NCBI RefSeq assembly: GCF_900169785.1 | Contig: NZ_FWER01000016.1 | Span: forward strand, 157-41,684 | From: Rhizobium sullae | GTDB taxonomy: Bacteria > Pseudomonadota > Alphaproteobacteria > Rhizobiales > Rhizobiaceae | Direction of reading: 5' to 3' | Length of the DNA stretch: 41,528 nt | Notes under the pieces: generated by a model | What the model was told of the DNA's origin: nothing | Database searches by the model: none | What the model saw: only the letters and a program-made list of their open reading frames with translations | Shown: positions 10,538 through 19,661 of the stretch, piece after piece | How positions within the stretch are numbered: position 1 is the stretch's first letter | How the letters are laid out: each line of letters opens with the position of its first letter | Made by a program: the position numbers and the translations under genes

Positions 10538-10772
10538 TAATCTTATGATATGTCGCCCGGGGTGGCTTCACACCGGGCGATTTTGCTCCCATATGTGGGC
10601 CTCACAAGAATCAGCATCGTTGCACACAGCAGCGTGCCGGTTTCGACGAAATCAAGGGTGAGGCATAGGTTGCGCCAGCAATCCGTCCGAAGCCCGGTTG
10701 TGAATAATTTGAATACCGATTCCGGGTCCGGCACTCGCTCGAAGCGCCCGAATTGGTAGCGCGGAGAATCGC
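10538..10772 (+). other. 235-bp gap upstream of secY
   Basis: Beyond the hairpin at 10553-10584 this gap shows no supported gene. It probably carries a promoter for secY-adk, as the hairpin would otherwise lower their expression, but no convincing promoter pair could be picked by eye. Confidence 0.35.
10553..10584 (+). terminator. Terminator-like hairpin between rplO and secY
   Basis: The stem tcgcccgg (10553-10560) with ccgggcga (10573-10580) is perfect, can be extended inwards by gtg/cac, and is followed by ttttg. It begins 15 bases after the rplO stop. This looks like an intrinsic terminator or attenuator at the end of the ribosomal part of the spc block, before secY-adk. Confidence 0.65.
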
Positions 10773-12113
10773 ATGGCGTCTGCAGCGGAACAGTTGGCTT
10801 CCAACCTTAATTTCTCGACCTTCGCCAAAGCCGAGGATCTCAAGAAGCGCCTGTGGTTCACGCTGGCAGCTCTCCTCGTCTATCGCCTTGGTACGCACAT
10901 TCCGCTTCCGGGCCTGAATCCCGAAGCCTATGCCCAGGCCTTCCGCGGCCAGGCAGGCGGCATTCTCGGCCTCTTCAACATGTTTTCGGGCGGCGCCGTC
11001 GAGCGCATGGCGATCTTCGCGCTCGGCATCATGCCCTATATCTCCGCCTCCATTATCGTGCAGCTGATGACCTCGGTCGTGCCGGCGCTCGAAAACCTGA
11101 AGAAGGAAGGCGAACAGGGCCGCAAGATCATCAACCAGTACACCCGCTACGGAACGGTGCTGCTCGGCGCGCTGCAGGCCTACGGCATCGCGGTCGGCCT
11201 TGAAAGCGGCAGCGGCCTCGTGGTCGATCCGGGCTGGTTCTTCCGCGTTTCCACCGTCATCACGCTGCTCGGCGGCACGATGTTCCTGATGTGGCTCGGC
11301 GAGCAGATCACCTCGCGCGGCATCGGCAACGGCATTTCGCTGATCATCTTCGCGGGCATCGCCGCCGGCCTTCCGAGCGCGCTTGCCGGTACCCTCGAGC
11401 TCGGCCGCACCGGCGCGCTTTCGACGTCGCTGATTCTCGCGGTCATCCTGATCGCAATCGCCGTTATCGCCGTCATCGTCTTCGTTGAACGTGCCCAGCG
11501 CCGGCTGCTGATCCAGTATCCGAAGCGTCAGGTGGGCAACCGCATGTTCCAGGGCGATACGTCGCACCTGCCGCTGAAGCTCAACACCTCCGGCGTCATT
11601 CCGGCAATCTTCGCTTCGTCGCTGCTGCTTCTGCCGGCAACCGTGGCGGGCTTTGCCAATACGACGTCCCTCCCGTCCTGGGCAACCACGATCGTTGCAG
11701 CGCTCGGCCATGGCCAGCCGCTCTACATGCTGCTCTATGCGGCATTGATCGCCTTCTTCGCGTTCTTCTACACGGCCATCGTCTTCAATCCGAAGGACAC
11801 GGCCGATAACCTGAAGAAGCACGGCGGCTTCATCCCCGGCATTCGTCCGGGCGAGCGCACCGCCGAGTATATCGATTTCGTCCTGACCCGCATCACGGTC
11901 ATCGGCGCGATCTATCTCGTCTTCGTCTGCATCCTGCCTGAGATCCTGGTGTCGCAAACTGGCATCCCATTAGCCCTTGGTGGTACTTCGCTTTTGATCG
12001 TGGTTAGCGTAACTCTTGATACGGTGGCTCAGATCCAGGGTCATCTGATCGCACAGCAGTACGAAGGCCTGATCAAGAAATCGAAGTTGCGTGGAGGAAA
12101 GAGGGGGCGATGA
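10773..12113 (+). CDS. secY: Protein translocase subunit SecY
   Basis: SecY forms the pore of the SecYEG inner-membrane channel for protein export and insertion. The 446-residue protein has the usual ten hydrophobic segments; family marks include [12 protein letters not shown] near residue 45, the plug-region [23 protein letters not shown], and the cytoplasmic loop [36 protein letters not shown] is the start of TM7. cggaga precedes the ATG. The stop overlaps the adk start by four bases (ATGA). Confidence 0.98.
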   Translation: MASAAEQLASNLNFSTFAKAEDLKKRLWFTLAALLVYRLGTHIPLPGLNPEAYAQAFRGQAGGILGLFNMFSGGAVERMAIFALGIMPYISASIIVQLMTSVVPALENLKKEGEQGRKIINQYTRYGTVLLGALQAYGIAVGLESGSGLVVDPGWFFRVSTVITLLGGTMFLMWLGEQITSRGIGNGISLIIFAGIAAGLPSALAGTLELGRTGALSTSLILAVILIAIAVIAVIVFVERAQRRLLIQYPKRQVGNRMFQGDTSHLPLKLNTSGVIPAIFASSLLLLPATVAGFANTTSLPSWATTIVAALGHGQPLYMLLYAALIAFFAFFYTAIVFNPKDTADNLKKHGGFIPGIRPGERTAEYIDFVLTRITVIGAIYLVFVCILPEILVSQTGIPLALGGTSLLIVVSVTLDTVAQIQGHLIAQQYEGLIKKSKLRGGKRGR

Positions 12114-12760
12114 GACTCATACTTTTGGGGCCGCCGGGTGCGGGCAAGGGAACCCAGGCCCAGCGGATCGTGGAAAAGTACGGCATTCCGCAACTTTCCA
12201 CGGGTGATATGCTTCGTGCAGCCGTTCACGCCGGAACCGAGGTCGGCAAACGCGCAGATGCCTTGATGAAGGCGGGCAAACTGGTTCCTGACGAAGTCGT
12301 CAATGCCATCGTCTCCGAACGCATCGACCAGCCGGACTGTGCGAAAGGCTTCATCCTCGACGGCTTTCCCCGGACGCTGGTCCAGGCGGACGCCACTGAA
12401 GCGATGCTTCGCGCAAAGGGTCTCGACCTGTCCGTCGTCATCGAGTTGAAGGTCGACGATGACGAGCTCATTCGCCGTGTTGCAGGGCGCTATTCATGCG
12501 CGCAGTGCGGCAGCGTGTACCACGACAACGACAAGGCTCCGGCCAGCGAAGGCGTCTGCGACAAGTGCGGTTCGACGCATTTCAAGCGCCGGCCGGACGA
12601 TAATCCGGAGACGATGACGGCGCGGCTTCAGGTCTACTACAAGGAAACCTCGCCGTTGATCGGCTATTACCACGCCAAGGGGAAGCTCAAGAGCGTGGAT
12701 GGTATGGCCGATATGGATCACGTCACGCGCGAGATCGAAGCCATTCTTTCGAAGCTGTAA
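12110..12760 (+). CDS. adk: Adenylate kinase, zinc-type lid
   Basis: Adenylate kinase interconverts 2 ADP with ATP and AMP in the cytoplasm. The 216-residue chain has the P-loop [10 protein letters not shown] (residues 7-16), the AMP-binding region with STGDMLRAA, and [10 protein letters not shown]. The lid carries two Cys pairs, CAQC and CDKC, flanking [13 protein letters not shown]; this is the structural zinc site known from Gram-positive Adk and also found in many alphaproteobacteria. It is coupled to secY by an ATGA overlap, with ggaggaaagaggggg upstream. A 226-bp gap follows. Confidence 0.97.
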   Translation: MRLILLGPPGAGKGTQAQRIVEKYGIPQLSTGDMLRAAVHAGTEVGKRADALMKAGKLVPDEVVNAIVSERIDQPDCAKGFILDGFPRTLVQADATEAMLRAKGLDLSVVIELKVDDDELIRRVAGRYSCAQCGSVYHDNDKAPASEGVCDKCGSTHFKRRPDDNPETMTARLQVYYKETSPLIGYYHAKGKLKSVDGMADMDHVTREIEAILSKL

Positions 12761-12986
12761 AGCTTTGAAAATAAACTTGGCGGGACCAGTTGCCATTCGG
12801 CGCTGATTCCGCTAAACACCGCGCCAACTCGCGACATTCAATGCGATCGGCGCGGATTTCCCAAGGAAGTCCGGGTTCGGTCGTTTTGACATGTTACGAA
12901 CCCAAATTTGCACGAGCGGCCCTTCGGAGGGCGGCATAATCGAAGCCCTCTTGCCGGATGGCAACTGGAACTCAAGGAGAATAGGC
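12761..12986 (+). promoter_or_regulatory. adk-rpsM gap, probable start of the alpha block
   Basis: No gene is supported in these 226 bases. A TTGACA match (12886-12891) is the best -35-like sequence, but no good -10 lies 16-18 bases downstream, so a promoter is only suspected. A small stem (gccct / agggc) with a UCGG loop lies at about 12919-12932. The region is where an alpha-block promoter would be expected. Confidence 0.35.
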
Positions 12987-13355
12987 GTGGCACGTATCGC
13001 TGGCGTCAACATCCCGACTGCGAAGCGCGTCGTTATCGCGCTGACCTACATTCACGGGATCGGTTCGAAATTCGCACAGGAAATCGTCGAGAAGGTCGGC
13101 ATCCCGGCTGATCGCCGCGTGCACCAGCTCACGGACGCTGAAGTTCTTCAGATCCGCGAAACGATCGACCGCGACTATCAGGTCGAAGGTGATCTTCGTC
13201 GCGAAACCTCGATGAACATCAAGCGCCTGATGGACCTCGGCTGCTACCGCGGCCTGCGTCATCGCCGCGGCCTGCCGGTTCGCGGTCAGCGCACGCACAC
13301 CAATGCCCGCACCCGCAAGGGCCCGGCAAAGGCGATCGCTGGTAAGAAGAAGTAA
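12987..13355 (+). CDS. rpsM: 30S ribosomal protein S13
   Basis: S13 contacts the P-site tRNA and the large subunit. The product has 122 residues and starts with [29 protein letters not shown] is the exact family N-terminus, and aaggagaa lies directly upstream. An ATG at 12891 in the same frame would add 32 residues unlike S13. The C-terminus [21 protein letters not shown] is diagnostic. Confidence 0.98.
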   Translation: MARIAGVNIPTAKRVVIALTYIHGIGSKFAQEIVEKVGIPADRRVHQLTDAEVLQIRETIDRDYQVEGDLRRETSMNIKRLMDLGCYRGLRHRRGLPVRGQRTHTNARTRKGPAKAIAGKKK

Positions 13356-13360
13356 TTTTG

Positions 13361-13414
13361 AGGCAGTAGGCAATAGGCAGCAGGCATGAGGGGAGTCCCT
13401 ATTGCCTACTGCCT
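13361..13414. repeat. Inverted-repeat element with tandem 7-mers between rpsM and rpsK
   Basis: The arms aggcagtaggcaatagg (13361-13377) and cctattgcctactgcct (13398-13414) are perfect 17-base inverted copies around a 20-base loop. The left side also reads as four imperfect tandem 7-mers: ggcagta, ggcaata, ggcagca, ggcatga. Similar GGCAGTAGGCAATAGG strings are, to my recollection, scattered in rhizobial genomes, but I cannot count copies here. The element lies six bases after the rpsM stop and would form a long RNA hairpin in the alpha-block mRNA. Confidence 0.8.
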
Positions 13415-13482
13415 AAATCCTATTGGCTCGAAGGTGTAGCCGCTGGCATTACGGCGGTGAAGATATCCAGGAAAGGGATACA

Positions 13483-13872
13483 ATGGCCAAGGAAGCCGTC
13501 CGCGTTCGCCGTCGCGAACGTAAAAACATCTCGTCGGGTGTGGCTCACGTCAACTCGACCTTCAACAACACGATGATCACCATCACTGACGCGCAGGGCA
13601 ACGCGATCGCCTGGTCCTCCGCTGGTGCCAAGGGCTTCAAGGGTTCACGCAAGTCGACCCCGTTCGCGGCCCAGATCGCTGCTGAAGATGCTGCCAAGAA
13701 GGCGCAGGAACATGGCATGAAGTCGCTGGAAGTCGAAGTTTGCGGTCCGGGTTCTGGCCGTGAATCGGCTCTGCGCGCGCTCCAGGCTGCCGGTTTCATG
13801 ATCACGTCCATCCGCGACGTGACGCCGATCCCGCACAATGGCTGCCGCCCGCGCAAGAAGCGCCGCGTCTGA
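13483..13872 (+). CDS. rpsK: 30S ribosomal protein S11
   Basis: S11 lies on the platform of the small subunit near the Shine-Dalgarno helix. The start at 13483, after aggaaaggg, gives 129 residues. Diagnostic stretches are [21 protein letters not shown] and the C-terminal [21 protein letters not shown]. The in-frame ATG at 13423 lies in the repeat-containing leader and is rejected. Confidence 0.98.
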   Translation: MAKEAVRVRRRERKNISSGVAHVNSTFNNTMITITDAQGNAIAWSSAGAKGFKGSRKSTPFAAQIAAEDAAKKAQEHGMKSLEVEVCGPGSGRESALRALQAAGFMITSIRDVTPIPHNGCRPRKKRRV

Positions 13873-13888
13873 TCATCGCCACTCACAA

Positions 13889-13920
13889 CACCGGTGAGCG
13901 TTTTGTTGACGCTCCCGGTG
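13889..13920 (+). terminator. Hairpin between rpsK and rpoA
   Basis: caccgg-t-gagcgt (13889-13901) pairs with acgctcccggtg (13909-13920) with one bulged T and a short loop. No T-run follows. It is more likely an mRNA processing or attenuation structure than a full terminator, as rpoA and rplQ lie downstream. Confidence 0.5.
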
Positions 13921-13975
13921 CTTCTCAAGCTCGGTTGCCACGATTGGATGGTGGCAACGAACGGAAGGCAAAACA

Positions 13976-14986
13976 ATGATTCAGAAGAACTGGCAGGAAT
14001 TGATCAAGCCGAACAAGGTCGAGTTCGCTTCGAGCTCGCGCATCAAGGCGACGCTCGTTGCAGAGCCGCTGGAGCGCGGTTTCGGCCTGACTCTCGGCAA
14101 CGCGCTTCGCCGCGTTCTGCTCTCGTCGCTGCGTGGTGCCGCTGTGACGGCCGTGCAGATCGACGGCGTGCTGCACGAATTCTCCTCGATTCCGGGCGTC
14201 CGCGAAGACGTGACGGATATCGTGCTCAACATCAAGGAAATCGCCATCAAGATGGATGGCGATGACGCAAAGCGCATGGTCGTCCGCAAGCAGGGCCCGG
14301 GCGTTGTGACGGCTGGCGACATCCAGACGGTCGGCGATATTGAAATCCTCAACCCCGAGCATGTGATTTGCACGCTCGATGAGGGCGCCGAAATCCGCAT
14401 GGAATTCACCGTCAACAACGGCAAGGGCTACGTTCCGGCCGAACGCAACCGTGCGGAAGATGCTCCGATCGGTCTCATCCCCGTCGACAGCCTCTATTCG
14501 CCGGTCAAGAAGGTGTCCTACAAGGTTGAAAATACCCGCGAAGGACAGGTTCTCGACTACGACAAGCTGTCGATGACCATCGAAACCGATGGCTCGATTA
14601 CCGGCGAAGATGCGGTCGCTTTTGCGGCTCGCATCCTCCAGGACCAGCTTGGCGTGTTCGTCAACTTCGACGAGCCGCAGAAGGAAACCGAAGAAGAAGC
14701 AGTCACCGAACTCGCTTTCAACCCGGCGCTCCTCAAGAAGGTAGACGAACTCGAACTGTCGGTCCGCTCGGCAAACTGCCTAAAGAACGACAACATCGTC
14801 TACATCGGCGACCTCATTCAGAAGACCGAAGCAGAAATGCTCCGCACGCCGAATTTTGGTCGCAAGTCGCTGAACGAAATCAAGGAAGTTCTCGCTTCCA
14901 TGGGGCTGCACCTCGGCATGGAAGTGCCGGCATGGCCGCCCGAGAACATCGAAGATCTCGCCAAGCGGTATGAAGACCAGTACTAA
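13976..14986 (+). CDS. rpoA: DNA-directed RNA polymerase subunit alpha
   Basis: The alpha subunit dimerises to start RNA polymerase assembly and its C-terminal domain contacts UP elements and activators. The 336-residue protein has the N-terminal domain marks [23 protein letters not shown] (near residue 40), an acidic linker around 235-250, and an alpha-CTD with [19 protein letters not shown], which keeps the Arg and Asn positions used for DNA contact. acggaagg precedes the ATG. rplQ follows 47 bases later. Confidence 0.98.
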   Translation: MIQKNWQELIKPNKVEFASSSRIKATLVAEPLERGFGLTLGNALRRVLLSSLRGAAVTAVQIDGVLHEFSSIPGVREDVTDIVLNIKEIAIKMDGDDAKRMVVRKQGPGVVTAGDIQTVGDIEILNPEHVICTLDEGAEIRMEFTVNNGKGYVPAERNRAEDAPIGLIPVDSLYSPVKKVSYKVENTREGQVLDYDKLSMTIETDGSITGEDAVAFAARILQDQLGVFVNFDEPQKETEEEAVTELAFNPALLKKVDELELSVRSANCLKNDNIVYIGDLIQKTEAEMLRTPNFGRKSLNEIKEVLASMGLHLGMEVPAWPPENIEDLAKRYEDQY

Positions 14987-15033
14987 CACCATCAAACGGC
15001 GGGCGAGATGCCTGCATGTGAAGGAGAATAGCC

Positions 15034-15456
15034 ATGCGCCACGGTAAAGCCGGCCGCAAGCTGAACAGAACCGCAAGCCACCGCAAGGCGATGTTCGCCA
15101 ACATGGCGGCTTCGCTCATCACGCATGAGCAGATTGTGACGACCCTGCCGAAGGCAAAGGAAATCCGTCCGATCGTTGAAAAGCTCGTCACGCTCGGCAA
15201 GCGCGGCGACCTGCACGCCCGCCGTCAGGCGATCTCGCAGATCAAGGACGCCGCTGTCGTTGCGAAGCTCTTCGACACGATCGCTTCGCGCTACGCAACC
15301 CGCCACGGCGGCTACCTGCGTATCATGAAGGCCGGCTTCCGCCAGGGCGACAACGCCGCTCTCGCCGTCATCGAATTCGTTGACCGCGACACCTTCGCCA
15401 AGGGCGCAGCCGACAAGGCCCGCACCGCCGGCGAAGAGCAGGCCGTCGCCGCTTAA
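15034..15456 (+). CDS. rplQ: 50S ribosomal protein L17
   Basis: L17 is a large-subunit protein near the tunnel exit. The 140-residue product begins [25 protein letters not shown], the exact family N-terminus, and has an alphaproteobacterial C-terminal tail ending EEQAVAA. aaggagaa lies upstream. It is the last gene of the alpha block and is followed after 22 bases by a strong intrinsic terminator. Confidence 0.98.
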   Translation: MRHGKAGRKLNRTASHRKAMFANMAASLITHEQIVTTLPKAKEIRPIVEKLVTLGKRGDLHARRQAISQIKDAAVVAKLFDTIASRYATRHGGYLRIMKAGFRQGDNAALAVIEFVDRDTFAKGAADKARTAGEEQAVAA

Positions 15457-15478
15457 TATTGCCCGGTTCGCCGGAAGC

Positions 15479-15513
15479 AAAACAGCCGGGCTGAGAAGCC
15501 CGGCTGTTTTTGT
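15479..15513 (+). terminator. Intrinsic terminator of the ribosomal cluster
   Basis: aaaacagccgggc (15479-15491) pairs with gcccggctgtttt (15498-15510) around a short tgagaa loop, with the run of T inside and after the right arm (gtttttgtt). This is a textbook rho-independent terminator and ends the tuf-distal ribosomal cluster. Confidence 0.93.
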
Positions 15514-15514
15514 T

Positions 15515-15740
15515 GTGCGCCCAGCGTGGGCGCATTCTTGCGGGTGCAAGTCCCACCGTAAGCTGGTCATAGCGAGCGAAGAGAAGCGCAACTGCGATCG
15601 AACGGAAATGGGACGACGACGAGTACAAGGAAGATCAAGTCCAAGCGCGATGCTCGGCCCATGCACGGCTATTTTCGGAACTGACTGCTCGGTCACACGG
15701 GGGCACCGTAGCGTCAAGCCTTGTTGAGGTCGGCTGCAAA
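15515..15740 (+). mobile_element. Degenerate 5' fragment of a group II intron
   Basis: Directly behind the rplQ terminator the sequence reads gtgcgcccagcgtgggcgca and then gcgggtgcaagtcccacc. Both match the 5' end of bacterial group II introns (GUGCG boundary, first stem of domain I and the GGGUGCAAGUCCC element), and agctggtcatagcgag plus gcgcaactgcgatcg resemble the next part of domain I. I see no intron-encoded reverse transcriptase and no domain V, so it is a remnant. Insertion just after a terminator hairpin with TTGTT is the target preference known for class C introns. The right-hand edge is uncertain. Alternative: chance similarity to the short domain I motifs. Confidence 0.6.
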
Positions 15741-15755
15741 GATGTCGCTCCAAGG

Positions 15756-16412
15756 TCAGGAAACCGCTGCGGGGACTCCGGTTCGTGCCTTCTGTTGCCC
15801 GTGCTTCCTGCTGCGCGCGATCGGCCGCCAGGAGCGGTAGAGGATCAAGAAGATCAGCAGGCTGACATAGATATATTGCTCGAGGCTGAGGACCTTGGTC
15901 GACAGTGCGAAATGCAGCGCGCCACAGGCGGCCACGATATAGACGAGGCGGTGGAGGCGGACCCAGTTCGGGCCGAGACGGCGGATCGAGAAATTGTTGG
16001 ATGTCAACGCAAGCGGAATGAGCAGCGTCATGCCCGCCATGCCGAACATGATGAAGGGGCGTTTCACGACATCGTCGATGACAGCTTGAATGATGAAGGC
16101 TTGGTCGAGCACCATGTAGACGGTGAAGTGCATCGCGACATAGTAGAAACAGAGCAGACCGAGGGCGCGGCGGTAGCGCAAATAGTTCCAACCGAAGAGC
16201 TCGCGGGCAGGGCTGACGGCAAGCGTCAAGATCAGGAAGCGGATTGCCCAGAGGCCGAGGAAAAGCTCGAAGATCTTCACCGGATCGGCGCCGAGCCCGC
16301 CTGTGGCGCCGAGGTAGAAATACCAGGCGGCAGGCAGGAGACCCACGACATAGAGCGCCCAGACGGAGGCAGGCTGCCAGCGTTTCGGTAGCGCGAGCGG
16401 AAATTCAGCCAT
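15756..16412 (-). CDS. msrQ: MsrQ, heme membrane subunit of periplasmic Met-sulfoxide reductase
   Basis: MsrQ (formerly YedZ) is a b-type heme inner-membrane protein that passes electrons from the respiratory chain to periplasmic MsrP. The 218-residue product has about six hydrophobic segments and the ferric-reductase-like core; candidate heme histidines are seen in YVAMHFTVYMV, WVRLHRLVYIV and ACGALHFALS. It ends in a basic cytoplasmic tail. Its ATG overlaps the msrP stop by one base (TGATG), so the two are co-translated, matching the usual msrPQ pair. Confidence 0.94.
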   Translation of the reverse strand: MAEFPLALPKRWQPASVWALYVVGLLPAAWYFYLGATGGLGADPVKIFELFLGLWAIRFLILTLAVSPARELFGWNYLRYRRALGLLCFYYVAMHFTVYMVLDQAFIIQAVIDDVVKRPFIMFGMAGMTLLIPLALTSNNFSIRRLGPNWVRLHRLVYIVAACGALHFALSTKVLSLEQYIYVSLLIFLILYRSWRPIARSRKHGQQKARTGVPAAVS

Positions 16413-17359
16413 CAGAAATTCGCCTTCAGGTCCATGCCGGCATAGAGGCTCGCGACCTCATCGGCGTAGCCGTTGAAGGGCAGCGTCGGATGGCGGCTGG
16501 CACCGAAGAAGCCGCTTTCGCCGATGCGGCGTTCGCTCGCCTGGCTCCAGCGCGGATGGTCGACCGCCGGGTTGACGTTGGCATAGAAGCCGTATTCCTG
16601 CGGGTTGGTAACCTGCCAGGTGTTCTTCGGCTGCTGGTCGGTGAGCGTGATCTTCACGATCGACTTGATGCCCTTGAAGCCGTATTTCCACGGCACGACT
16701 AGGCGGATCGGCGCGCCGTTCTGGTTCGGCAGCGTCTGGCCGTAGAGCCCCACGGCAAGCAGCGTCAGCGGATGACGGGCTTCGTCGAGGCGCAGGCCCT
16801 CGACATAGGGCCATTCGAGCGACTGGAAGATGCCCTTCTGGCCCGGCATCTCGTCCGGACGGACGACGGTTTCGAAGGCGACGTATTTGGCGCTGCCCAG
16901 CGGCTCCACCTTGTCGAGCAGGGCTGCGAGCGGGAAGCCGTCCCACGGGATTACCATCGACCAGGCCTCGACGCAGCGCATGCGATAGATGCGCTCCTCG
17001 ATCGGGAATTCCTTGATGAGCGCTTCGATGTCGAAGGACCCTGGCTTGGCGACCATTCCGTCGATCTCGACGGTCCAGGGCAGGGGCTTGAAGTCGCCGG
17101 AAAGCGCTGCGGGGTCTCCCTTGTCGAGGCCGAATTCGTAGAAGTTGTTATAGGTCGTCACATCCTTCAGCGGCGTCGTCTTCTCGTCGACCTTGTACTT
17201 GCTCTCGATGACGGAAAGTGCCGCGGCGCTTGCCTTGCCGGCCCCATAGAGCGCCACGGCGCCGAGTGTTGCAGCCCCGAGAAACTCGCGGCGGCGGAGA
17301 TAGACCTGGCGCGGCGTGATCTCCGAAGACGGGATCTTTGGCGGATGATAAGCCGGCAT
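16412..17359 (-). CDS. msrP: MsrP, periplasmic molybdenum methionine sulfoxide reductase
   Basis: MsrP (formerly YedY) repairs oxidised methionine in periplasmic proteins using a mononuclear molybdopterin. The start at 17359, directly behind aggagg, gives 315 residues. A twin-arginine signal is clear: [20 protein letters not shown] (residues 22-41) followed by AASAA-type cleavage. Cys129 in [12 protein letters not shown] is the expected molybdenum ligand, and [11 protein letters not shown] is a family mark. The longer frame upstream to 17662 runs through the ilvD leader and is rejected. Forms an operon with msrQ. Confidence 0.96.
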   Translation of the reverse strand: MPAYHPPKIPSSEITPRQVYLRRREFLGAATLGAVALYGAGKASAAALSVIESKYKVDEKTTPLKDVTTYNNFYEFGLDKGDPAALSGDFKPLPWTVEIDGMVAKPGSFDIEALIKEFPIEERIYRMRCVEAWSMVIPWDGFPLAALLDKVEPLGSAKYVAFETVVRPDEMPGQKGIFQSLEWPYVEGLRLDEARHPLTLLAVGLYGQTLPNQNGAPIRLVVPWKYGFKGIKSIVKITLTDQQPKNTWQVTNPQEYGFYANVNPAVDHPRWSQASERRIGESGFFGASRHPTLPFNGYADEVASLYAGMDLKANF

Positions 17360-17687
17360 TTCGAAATCCTCCTGGGCAGGAACGGCCCGATATCTTAATA
17401 AACGCATCAGCAGCGTCTTTGGATGACTGTGTAGGCCTTGAAGATTGCATTCGGGAAGCCAATTTTTTGTGTTCGGGTGTGATGGAATAGCTTGTAACAA
17501 AAGGCTGCGACCCGCCGTATATGTCCGATGGGCGCAAACCGGCGGCGTACCGGATTTGCCCTTGCCGGTAGTGACAGCCCTCGCCGATTGGATTAGGACA
17601 ATTCCAAAGTGCAGCGACTGCCGGCCTGCAAGCTTTCTTGCCGTCCCGCATCGTCCGCGCAATTTCCGCAGATCGAGGAAGAAACCG
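17360..17687. promoter_or_regulatory. Divergent msrP/ilvD promoter region
   Basis: These 328 bases separate the two divergent genes and hold no gene. The best promoter candidate for ilvD is ttgtaa (17492-17497) and cgtata (17516-17521) with an 18-base spacer, a moderate match to the rhizobial CTTGAC/CTATAT pattern. I see no leader peptide rich in branched-chain amino acids, so classic attenuation of ilvD is not supported. Confidence 0.4.
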
Positions 17688-19526
17688 ATGCCAGCTTACC
17701 GTTCCAGAACCACGACCCACGGCCGCAATATGGCGGGCGCGCGCGGCCTTTGGCGCGCGACGGGCATGAAGGATTCGGACTTCGGCAAGCCGATCATCGC
17801 GGTGGTGAATTCCTTCACCCAGTTCGTGCCCGGCCACGTGCACCTCAAGGACCTCGGCCAGCTCGTCGCCCGCGAGATCGAAGCGGCCGGCGGTGTTGCC
17901 AAGGAGTTCAACACGATCGCCGTCGACGACGGCATCGCCATGGGCCATGATGGCATGCTCTATTCGCTGCCGTCGCGCGAACTGATCGCCGACAGTGTCG
18001 AGTACATGGTCAACGCCCATTGCGCCGACGCCATGGTCTGCATCTCGAACTGCGACAAGATCACCCCCGGCATGCTGATGGCGTCGCTGCGCCTCAACAT
18101 CCCGACTGTCTTCGTTTCCGGCGGCCCGATGGAAGCCGGCAAGGTGATTCTGCAGGGCAAGACGCATGCGCTCGATCTGGTCGATGCCATGGTTGCCGCA
18201 GCCGACGACAAGATGAGTGACGAGGATGTTCAGACGATCGAGCGCTCGGCCTGTCCGACCTGCGGCTCGTGCTCCGGCATGTTCACGGCCAATTCCATGA
18301 ACTGCCTGACAGAAGCGCTCGGCCTGTCGCTGCCCGGCAACGGCTCGACGCTTGCAACCCATGCGGACCGCAAGCGCCTCTTCGTAGAGGCCGGCCACCT
18401 GATCGTCGATCTCGCCCGCCGTTACTACGAACAGGACGACGAAATGGCCCTGCCGCGCAGGATCGCCTCGAAGCAGGCATTCGAAAACGCCATGACGCTC
18501 GATATCGCCATGGGCGGCTCGACAAACACCGTTCTGCACATTCTGGCTGCCGCCCATGAAGGCGAGGTCGATTTTACGCTGGCGGACATCGACGCGTTGT
18601 CGCGCCGCGTGCCCTGCCTCTCCAAGGTCGCGCCCGCCAAGGCCGACGTGCACATGGAAGACGTCCACCGCGCCGGCGGCATCATGTCGATCCTCGGCGA
18701 ACTCGACAAGGGCGGCCTGCTGAACCGCGATTGCCCGACCGTTCATGCCGAGACGCTGGGCGATGCCATCGACCACTGGGACATCACCCGCACCAGCAGC
18801 GAGACGGTTCGCGATTTTTATCGCGCGGCCCCCGGCGGCATCCCGACCCAGGTCGCCTTCAGCCAGAGTGCCCGCTGGGACGAGCTGGATACCGACCGCG
18901 AAAATGGCGTCATCCGCTCGGTCGAACATCCGTTCTCGAAGGATGGCGGCTTGGCGGTCCTCAAGGGCAACCTCGCGCTCGACGGCTGCATCGTCAAGAC
19001 CGCGGGCGTCGATGAATCGATCCTGAAATTCTCCGGTCCGGCCAAGGTCTTCGAAAGCCAGGATGCGGCCGTGAAGGGCATTCTCAGCAACGAAGTCGTG
19101 GCGGGCGATGTGGTCGTGATCCGCTACGAGGGCCCGAAGGGTGGCCCCGGCATGCAGGAAATGCTCTATCCGACCAGCTACCTGAAGTCGAAAGGTCTCG
19201 GCAAGGCCTGCGCGCTGATCACCGATGGCCGCTTCTCCGGCGGCACTTCCGGCCTCTCGATCGGCCACGCTTCGCCTGAAGCGGCAAACGGCGGCACGAT
19301 CGGGCTCGTGCGTCCCGGCGACATGATCGATATCGACATTCCGAACCGAACAATCAGCCTGCGTGTCAGCGACGCCGAGCTTGCGACCCGCCGTTCCGAG
19401 CAGGAAGAGAAGGGTTGGCACCCGGCCGAACACCGCAGGCGTAACGTCACGACGGCACTGAAGGCCTACGCGGCCTTCGCGACGAGCGCGGACCGCGGTG
19501 CGGTGCGGGACCTCGGCGGCCGCTGA
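17688..19526 (+). CDS. ilvD: Dihydroxy-acid dehydratase
   Basis: IlvD converts 2,3-dihydroxy-acids to 2-keto acids in valine, isoleucine and leucine synthesis and carries an iron-sulfur cluster. The 612-residue protein begins [20 protein letters not shown]. Cys122 in [10 protein letters not shown] and Cys195 in [17 protein letters not shown] (Cys189-Cys195) are the cluster-binding segments; [19 protein letters not shown] marks the C-terminal domain. gaggaagaaacc lies upstream of the ATG. The frame is open upstream to 17445, but that part lies in the promoter region. A terminator follows. Confidence 0.97.
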   Translation: MPAYRSRTTTHGRNMAGARGLWRATGMKDSDFGKPIIAVVNSFTQFVPGHVHLKDLGQLVAREIEAAGGVAKEFNTIAVDDGIAMGHDGMLYSLPSRELIADSVEYMVNAHCADAMVCISNCDKITPGMLMASLRLNIPTVFVSGGPMEAGKVILQGKTHALDLVDAMVAAADDKMSDEDVQTIERSACPTCGSCSGMFTANSMNCLTEALGLSLPGNGSTLATHADRKRLFVEAGHLIVDLARRYYEQDDEMALPRRIASKQAFENAMTLDIAMGGSTNTVLHILAAAHEGEVDFTLADIDALSRRVPCLSKVAPAKADVHMEDVHRAGGIMSILGELDKGGLLNRDCPTVHAETLGDAIDHWDITRTSSETVRDFYRAAPGGIPTQVAFSQSARWDELDTDRENGVIRSVEHPFSKDGGLAVLKGNLALDGCIVKTAGVDESILKFSGPAKVFESQDAAVKGILSNEVVAGDVVVIRYEGPKGGPGMQEMLYPTSYLKSKGLGKACALITDGRFSGGTSGLSIGHASPEAANGGTIGLVRPGDMIDIDIPNRTISLRVSDAELATRRSEQEEKGWHPAEHRRRNVTTALKAYAAFATSADRGAVRDLGGR

Positions 19527-19551
19527 AAAGGCTGCAAGATTTAATCGAACG

Positions 19552-19588
19552 ACGGCGCCGCTGGAATGCGGGCGCCGTTTTTGTTTGT
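19552..19588 (+). terminator. Intrinsic terminator of ilvD
   Basis: acggcgcc (19552-19559) pairs perfectly with ggcgccgt (19571-19578), followed by ttttgtttg. It lies 25 bases behind the ilvD stop. Confidence 0.88.
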
Positions 19589-19621
19589 ATGCTCGGACAA
19601 ATATGGAGCACCTTGCATTCC

Positions 19622-19638
19622 GTAAGGAAATTCCTTAC
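19622..19638. promoter_or_regulatory. Palindrome upstream of the antitoxin gene (likely operator)
   Basis: gtaaggaa-a-ttccttac is a perfect 8-base inverted repeat around one base, 23 bases before the antitoxin ATG. AbrB-fold antitoxins usually bind their own promoter, so this is the best candidate for the autoregulatory operator. Confidence 0.6.
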
Positions 19639-19661
19639 CTTCCGCATGGAGGTGAGACCCT

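Noticed and set aside
17148..19433. Very long minus-strand frame of 761 codons opposite ilvD
   Set aside because: ilvD on the plus strand is certain. In GC-rich DNA the antisense frame of a long gene is often open; the translation shows no family motif and no ribosome-binding site.
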